Source of the DNA: Scedosporium boydii
Lineage: Eukaryota > Ascomycota > Sordariomycetes > Microascales > Microascaceae
NCBI GenBank assembly: GCA_002221725.1
Contig: NJFT01000119.1
Coordinates: forward strand, 53,190-117,189
Direction: 5' to 3'
Length of the DNA stretch: 64,000 nucleotides
The translations under genes were made by a program, and so were the position numbers. Below, piece by piece: positions 57,436 through 64,000 of the stretch. A model generated the notes under the pieces. It did not search any database and was not told the DNA's origin. It worked only from the letters and a program-made list of their open reading frames with translations. How positions within the stretch are numbered: position 1 is the first letter of the stretch; each line of letters opens with the position of its first letter.

Positions 57436-58532
57436 TTTTGGCAGCTATATTGTAGGGTAATAGGGGAGGCCTTAATATCAGATGACTTTTCCAGCTTCAT
57501 ATTCTTTATACCCCTTTAGACTCGAGTTGACTCGTCTATATGAGCTGCTTTTGCACTATTTCCCACCCCGAGCCGGTGGATTGTTAGTAGAATACGTTAA
57601 AATAAAATGGCTCTCCTCCGCCTGGACATGATCTCTCACCTATGAAATTCATGATAGGCATAGCTTACCTACAGTTGAGACACGAATCTATCTTCGTCTC
57701 ATAGAACTATCGTCTCTTGACATTCCCGAATTGTTAGCCGCTAGGCGGAAAGCTGAACATGTTGCTAGAATCTTTTTCGCTCCATCAACATCAATATCCG
57801 AATTTTAACCCACCACGATACTTTTTCTTAAACTGAACTTCTATCTATTTGCCGGGCTCGTCCAGGGACCAATATTAATAATTCGCTAAGTCTGGGAGGG
57901 ACGGAGAAGTAAGAAAATAACTCCTACCTCGCGTGTGTCGAGCTCTGGCGAATCATTAACCGTGAAAAATGGCTGGAATAATATTATAAAAAGTCTCCTA
58001 TTCCCCTTAGTATTTCTACTCTTAGAGGATACACCATCCGTTATTAAGATGCTGGGCACAGGGTGTCGCTGCATATCGTCAAATGGTGATGGATGACGTG
58101 ATGGGGGGTTCTTTCTCATATCGACTTCAAGTGTTCACGCCACGAACAACCTGGCCTCCCCAGTATGCTTCTGAATAATATTACCAGGCGAAAGGAACCC
58201 GCGTAAGATTCAAAAATTTGACGTACAAGTGAGAAAGGTCCTCTTTGCCCTTGACTCGGGTTGGGAGCGTCGAACGATATCAAACTGGTAATGTAATAGA
58301 TCAAGGATCCAACCACGACCCTGCCCTTACTCGTCCTGGATTAGACTAGCTTGATGGAAGGCAGCTTAAACATCACGCCAAATGATGCCATTGCGGACTC
58401 ATGGGGGCTGCTTGTAATTGTGAGAGAATAAAAGGCGCATACTACCTGCACATGGACCAAGAAGAAAAGAATCCCAGGTCCTTTTCAACTGTCATAAAAC
58501 TTTCTCACATAATCATTCAGTTTTAACCAACG
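57436..58532. other. Intergenic region
   Basis: AT-rich in its first half; nothing recognised. Confidence 0.5.
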
Positions 58533-60290
58533 ATGCTTACATCCTGGCCAGTCCTACTGGCTTTATCAAGCCTGATTTCAGTTGTGACGGCAGACTGGCA
58601 ATTCCGATCACGGCCGGACTTATCTGCTCCTCGTCTAAATATCACGGTGCCCTCCAAAGCGGGGGAAGTTGAAAACGGATTCATCTTCATCGCTCCATAC
58701 GGAGGATTTGCAGATGGCCATAAAGGCCCCGTCCAGCCTGGGGCGTACATCTACAAAGATGATGGAGAGTTGGTGTGGTCTGGAGTTGGATACCATGCCG
58801 GCTGGGTTGCCAACTTCCGGCCTGATATTTGGAATGGAAAACCCCATCTCCGAGCGTTTCAAGGCCAACTTGACCATCTCCATGGACGTATGTACGGCTT
58901 TCACACACTCCTCGGCAGTGACTATGAGGTTAGAAAGGTAGTAAGGGCAGGATCACACAGACTCGTATCAGCTCACGAGTTTCGCATCGTCGACGGCAAG
59001 ACAGCTTTAATCGAAACGCCCATTCCAAGGTCAATTTCGCTCAAGCCATGGGGAGGTGACGACGAACAAACATGGATTTTATCCGGTGGCTTCCAGGGTA
59101 ATGAAAAATCCCACCGATCGACAATGATTGTCACATTGACTACCGATGGCTGATACGAGGTGTAGAGGTTGACATTGAGACGGGAGAAGTCTTATTCGAG
59201 TGGCAGAGCCTAGATCACGTTGACCCAAAGTGTAAGAGCCGGCCATATCTCTCCCTCAAGAAACTACGCCATCAAACGACTCATCTTGCAGCGGGTAAAT
59301 AAACTGATTCCTTCTATAGATTCCGCCTTCCCTCTAGATTTTGGGGAAGGTGTTCCTGGAAGGGGGCGAAGTAAGAGCGACGCCTGGAATTACTTCCACA
59401 TCAACAGTGTCGACAAAGATGATCAGGGAAACTACCTCTTGTCGGCACGTCATATTGCGGCACTCTTTAAAATTAATGGTACAAACGGAGACGTCCTCTG
59501 GCAATTGGGTGGGCTTCAGGGTGGCTCGTCATTCAACATTTCCGACGAAGATCGTTTTGCATTTCAACATGACGCCCGGTTCCACGGCCGCTCGAACGAT
59601 GATACGATAGAGGTTTTGTCGCTATTTGATAATGGAGCGTACTCTTCAAAGGTCAAAACGCATTCTTTCTCGCGAGCCCGTATCATCCAACTGAACCACA
59701 CAGCCAAAACTGCACTCACCCTCCACACATTCGATGCGCCAGATGGTCTTTCGGCTCGGACTCAGGGAAACGCTCAACTCCTTCGAAACGGCAATGTTTT
59801 TGTCAACTGGGGAGAAGCGGGAGCGATAACCGAGTTTGACCGAAGTGGATCTGTCTTATTCCACAGTTATCTTGACTCTGCGCCTGAGGGTGTGCTTGTC
59901 CAGAGTTACCGTGGCTTTAGAACCAATTGGACAGGGATTCCATCCGAAGAACCGGCCGTTGTCGTATCCAACGAAGATAATAGCAAAGATCTTGACGTCT
60001 TCGTCTCATGGAACGGTGACACAGAAACTCGGTCGTGGCAATTTTATGGCAACACCCCGATCGGGTCACAACTAGAGCTGCTAGGTGAGGCGCAACGCAA
60101 AGGCTCCGAGACTCACGCAATACTGGCCGGGGCAGCGGCCCGGGGCGTGTCGTATGTGTCTGCTGTAGCCCTGGATGGAAATGGTGCTACCTTGAGACGC
60201 GCCAAGCCCGTTCCTATTCCTGCAGATACCGGTCGGTCGAGCCACTTTCTGAACCAGGGGCAGCTGGTTGAGTGGCAAGGGGAGCTCTAA
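58533..60290 (+). CDS. Secreted arylsulfotransferase-like protein (ASST family)
   Basis: Exons are 58533-59097, 59166-59231 and 59320-60290, giving 533 residues. The first 20 residues form a signal peptide (VLLALSSLISVVTA). The mature part shows the repeated blade-like strands of the fungal arylsulfotransferase domain: GAYIYKDDGELVWSG, EVDIETGEVLFEWQSLDHV, SDAWNYFHINSV, YLLSARHIAALFKI, WQLGG, FAFQHDARF, NGNVFVNWGEAGAITEFD. The family fold is a beta-propeller; bacterial members transfer sulfate between phenols, but most fungal members have no assigned reaction. The middle exon of 66 nt is required to keep the frame. Many N-x-S/T sites agree with secretion. Confidence 0.9.
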
Positions 60291-61981
60291 GAGGGACTCT
60301 CTTGAGGTAGCTACGGTTGCAGATGCCGGGGGAATTGCGGTGATATTCTTTTGTCCCCACGTCGCAAAATACGCGCCCAAGTGAGTACATCGGCTGTCTA
60401 GAGGAGGGAAGTTGGGCCGTTTCGTTACTAGTGCGCTATACCCTCTACTCGACGGAAAAGTAAGCACGCATGTAACCTCTGCATGAAAAGCAACTAGGTT
60501 CCGCTTGTTACCTTGTCTTAGTGGGCCCAGGGACATTGACAATTATGCCGTATCCTTAACGCGGCTGGCGATCCTTAAGTCTCCATAATAGAATAGAATG
60601 CATTCCACTGCTTTGTTCCGAATTGGGCCTGTGTATATAGATGGAAGTGGAGAAGAGGGGCTTGAATTCCCAATAGAAAAGATGAATTGCTCGATGGTCG
60701 ACCGCCCTGTCGTGTAACCGATGGCTGCGGGCTTGCTTTAGTTGTTTTGATGTGGGAGCTGATCCATATGCATCGTCGCAGCAACACATTCTAGCCAATG
60801 AGTGCCAAACGGACTCTCTGGTATGCATCCGACGGCTGCGGTAGTGCGGTCCAATACCACTTAATGCATGGTAGAGTCCATCTCAGTCCCACGCCGCTGC
60901 GCTTTCTTCCACACTGGCAACAGGAGCGGGGCGCCAACCGCTTTCTTGGTACCGTTGATCATATTCATTTCCTTTTCTTATTGGTGCTCAACTCGAGAGC
61001 GGCGGCAGTGAGTGGCATAACGCTTGCCACCAATGGAAATGTTTGGATTTCTTTAGGTAGCGGCTCTTCAATCGACCACAATCTTCACTTCCAGGAGGGC
61101 TGTGATCGAGCATTGTGGTAGAGAGGAGATACTTGAGAGGGCCAATCAGATAAGACAAGGCTATTCTAACAAGCGAGAGGTAACCTTGATGCACGACAGC
61201 TAGCGCGTGGGAACATTGGGGCTTTCGGTTCGCTGGGAAGTCTGAATGCAGTGGTGTCAAGTGCCTCCGTCATCGGATCATCGTTTCACGCCGGGCACAC
61301 GGGTACTTCGCAGCTCCCCCCCCCCCCCCAAGGGAGTAACGTCTCGAGGATCTAGCTAACCACCACCGCTCAACCGACGCAGATATTCCTGCTCACCCAG
61401 TTCTACGACGATCTTTCCATTCTGATCCATCCGGACTGGCAGGCGGGGCTGGGGCCCCCTCCCGAGGCCAAGCCGTCGTGTAGGCGGTCAAGTATCCAGG
61501 AAGGTTGATCTGGGAAACCATGCGTACACTAGGAAAGTCGAGGACAACGATAATACCCGCATAAGTTTGTGGGTGGCAAGGTCGAACATCTTTTCGTTGA
61601 ATTTTTTTCTTCTCCGCACGCAGGATGCAAAAGCGTACCACTGGATAACCGACAAAAGTTCCGCCACGCTAAGGTCCCAGCTAGACCAGAGGAAGTGGAT
61701 GTGTCCCATTTATCCCGAAGAGGTGATGATTGACGCCATACCGAAAGCCATGCATCTTATCCAGGATGAGCAGGATAAAAATAGGCCGATAACTGGTAGG
61801 GAGTACTCCCGTTCCCGCCTCGGTACTATTAGCATTCGGTTGACACTATGACGGAATACTCAGCCAGGACGTGCAATCTGACTGTCTACAGCTGGTAGGT
61901 ATTATCTGTGATGTTGTAACTAGAATGGTAGAATTTTTTTTTTGTGATGCGCGGGTAAATCGACGTTTACGCCTCTCCAAT
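60291..61981. other. Intergenic region with a C-run
   Basis: No gene recognised; frames of about 80-150 codons have no family resemblance. A C-run of about 13 lies near 61317-61329. Confidence 0.45.
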
Positions 61982-63223
61982 TCATCTTGACTTCAAGCCA
62001 AGGCGAGCTGAAGCGGCCTGATACCAAGAACTAGCTACCCGCCGAGCGCGGTGGACTAAACTTTGTGCGTGAAGACGCCCATCTACTGGTCTATTCCATA
62101 CTGGAGGTCGTTTTTCTAAGAATGAGGCTGTGCCTTCGGCTTTATCCTTCGTACCAAATGCGTAGTAGTAAAGACTTCGCTCAAACGCATCATCTCTCCC
62201 TAGGTCGTCCGCTTCGTGAAGGGGAATGGATCTTTAGCTAAGTCTTGAGAAAAGATTCGAGAGGGAGGAAACGGCGAGTTCAAGTCTTACCTCGAGAAAT
62301 GGCCTTCTTGGCGAACGAAACTGCAGACGGACTCTGATCTGACAAACGTTTGGCGAGCTCAATCGCGTGGTCAAGTACACTCCCTGGAGAGAAGAGCCCT
62401 GTCACAAGACCCAACGTAGCTGCATGCTCGGCGCTGATAGGATCCCCAAGGAGAATCATTTCCATGGCCTAGGACATGATCAGTTCAAAATATTCATGAC
62501 ACGAGAAAGCCACCAGTTGCCTCACGCGAAATTTCCCAATCACATTCGTCAGGCGTTGAGTCCCACCAGCGCCTGGAATCAACCCTATTTTCACTTCTGG
62601 AAACCCGAATTTTGCAGTGACGGACGAGAGAATCATATCGCACTGCAATCATTAGCAGGCCATCCGTGACCAAGAAAGCAGAAGGAATGTAATCTCACCA
62701 TTAGTGCAACTTCAAATCCTCCACCGAACTGTGCAACAAGTAGCCGTTAATGAACTGCTCCATTTCGGGGACAATACAGGAGTATGAGGAGAACGGGGGA
62801 GCACCAACCGCCATTCCCTCTACTGCTGCTATTATAGGTATTGTAACAGAGTCCAGGCCCTGGCATAAGTTCTGAAGATACCGTGACTTTTTTGCGCTTT
62901 TCCCATCCAAAGCGGCGATATCACTGATGTCGGCCCCAGCTATCCCACTTCCAAGTTAGACAATAAACAGTGATCAAGAATTGGGAGTCGGGATAACCTA
63001 TCAGAATGCACGTACCAGAGAAGATGGACTGTCCCCCAGTGAGGATAATAACTCTAACATCCGGGTCCCTGGACGCCTTGGATAATTCATCGAGGAAGCT
63101 TTGTATTAAAGCGTGGGAAAGGGCATTCCTTTTCTCGGGGCGATTGAAAGTTAAAATTCGGATATTGGGTGTTGGTGCCGTAGCGACCACAAAGAAGGCG
63201 TCGACTTCTTTACGATTATCCAT
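61982..63223 (-). CDS. Enoyl-CoA hydratase/isomerase family protein
   Basis: Six exons: 63016-63223, 62809-62939, 62699-62728 (only 30 nt), 62526-62642, 62291-62468 and 61982-62211, giving 297 residues. Crotonase motifs are in order: ILTFNRPEKRNALS, ILTGGQSIFSAGADIS (oxyanion), AAVEGMAFGGGFEVALMCD, FGFPEVKIGLIPGAGGTQRL with the catalytic Glu region, AAFAKKAIS-type helix, and FERSLYYYAFGTKDKAEG plus FLEKR at the end. Members hydrate or isomerise enoyl-CoA in beta-oxidation, usually in mitochondria or peroxisomes. The last residues (GLKSR) are not a typical peroxisomal SKL signal. One donor (gttggt) and one acceptor (acgaag) are weak, but together they restore the frame completely. Confidence 0.85.
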
Positions 63224-63806
63224 GTCGAAAGTTGGTGCTCCGAGGCATACAGTGGATTGGGAAAAATAAGAACCGAAAGGAAAAAAAAGAGGATAGGCCA
63301 GTCTATATCAATTACCTCATGACTGCGTTCGGTAGAGAATGGGAAGTAAAAAGTTGACAAGCCTCGCTGAAAATGTGAATATGTCCTAGTTTCGCCGAGA
63401 CACAGAGCCAAAAGATCGGCTGTCAGACCCCTGTTTCCGACGAGCTAACGATAAAAAGCAAGGCTCGCCAACTGACACAATTGGGACTTGGACACACGGA
63501 TCATAGCCAGGCCACCGCTCCCGGCATAAACTAACAGAGAAAGTGGGGGAGGGGCAGGAGAAGCGCGGGGGCAGGTGGAGGGGAGGTGGAGGGGAAGTGG
63601 AGGGGAGGAGGTTGGGGAGAGACACCGACAGACACCGATAATACCACATCAAGTAAGTTGACGACCCCACTTTCCGCCCGCCCCCCCATTCCGCCCCCCC
63701 AAAAAACCACACCGCCATTTCATCCCATCCAACTTCAACTTTACATTTCTTCCCCATTTCACATCTATTCTTCTTCATATTTCGCAGACACATTTCCCAA
63801 CTAAAA
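63224..63806. other. Intergenic region with G-rich tandem repeat, probable transposon 5' end
   Basis: Three copies of a GGTGGAGGGGA-like unit lie at about 63574-63611. This stretch should contain the 5' terminal inverted repeat of the transposon that starts at 63807, but with the other end outside the window I cannot define it. Confidence 0.45.
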
Positions 63807-64000
63807 ATGAAGAAATACACTGAAGAAGACCTTCAAGATGCCCTTGATGCGATCGCAAATGGTCTCTCCATCCGCAAGGCAGCCAAGGAATGGGGAATTC
63901 CAAGAACAACTATCAGAGACCGGCTAGGTGGCACACAGGCAAGAAAGGAGGCCTTTTCCAGCCTACAGAGACTCAGTCCTACCCAGGAAACCCTTTTATC
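63807..64000 (+). mobile_element. Pogo/Fot1-type DNA transposon, transposase N-terminus (cut by window end)
   Basis: An open frame begins at the ATG at 63807 and runs off the window. Its first 64 residues show the psq-type helix-turn-helix found at the start of Tc1/mariner-pogo (Fot1) transposases: YTEEDLQDALDAIANG, SIRKAAKEWGIPRTTIRDRL and LSPTQE at the beginning of the CENP-B-like second domain. The domain binds the terminal repeats of the element. No stop or frameshift is seen in the visible part, so the copy could be intact; the DDE catalytic domain would lie beyond position 64000. Confidence 0.85.

Noticed and set aside
62212..62290. Frameshift in the last part of the enoyl-CoA hydratase
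   Set aside because: The nearest acceptor (ttag) leads to a stop, but the acgaag acceptor at 62212 gives a full conserved C-terminus, so no lesion is needed.

Overview
The window looks like a chromosome segment of a filamentous ascomycete (Pezizomycotina). Most genes carry one to five short spliceosomal introns (about 50-220 nt, mostly GT-AG), and the families are typical of these fungi: CYP505 P450-reductase fusion, GMC/BBE-type and DAO-type flavoproteins, GT32 glycosyltransferase, arylsulfotransferase-like secreted protein and a pogo/Fot1-type transposase. The species cannot be named from the sequence alone. Joining the exons I propose gives uninterrupted reading frames for most genes.

Region 1 (1-7.1 kb) is accessory and partly decayed. 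It holds a secreted BBE/PCMH-type FAD oxidoreductase whose stop codon lies inside a 46-bp triplicated repeat, remains of a 2-oxoglutarate/Fe(II) dioxygenase, a fragment of a type-2 methionine aminopeptidase, and an SDR preceded by a G-rich minisatellite. It could be a dying secondary-metabolite locus, although no core synthase is visible.

Region 2 (7.2-30.3 kb) is the most cluster-like part. It contains three paralogous DAO-family FAD oxidoreductases, a C6-TF-like regulator without a zinc cluster, CYP505, an aldehyde dehydrogenase, an APC-family amino-acid/choline-type permease, an amidase, and a cupin-aminotransferase fusion. The set fits uptake and breakdown of an amide or amine bearing an aliphatic chain: amidase, then FAD oxidase or transaminase, then aldehyde dehydrogenase, with CYP505 acting on the chain. 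That is inference. Several members are damaged: FAD-1 has a +1 frameshift at a C19 run, CYP505 lacks one nucleotide, and FAD-3 has an in-frame TAG.

Region 3 (32-42.2 kb) holds an SDR, a hypothetical protein, an mARC-like MOSC protein, an HSL-type alpha/beta hydrolase with one missing nucleotide, a DUF488 protein, and a three-repeat MYB protein ending in a natural polyhistidine tail.

Region 4 (42.8-49.7 kb) holds serine hydroxymethyltransferase and serine/threonine dehydratase, followed by a membrane-type SDR. Both serine genes carry the same duplicated 11-bp element (TCACCGAGTCA) about 290-430 bp upstream of their start codons, which suggests co-regulation of serine catabolism.

Region 5 (52.8-64 kb) holds a phenol-2-monooxygenase-like flavoprotein, a GT32 glycosyltransferase, a secreted arylsulfotransferase-like protein, an enoyl-CoA hydratase, and at the right edge the start of a pogo/Fot1-type transposase. 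A long gene-poor stretch (49.6-52.9 kb) precedes it.
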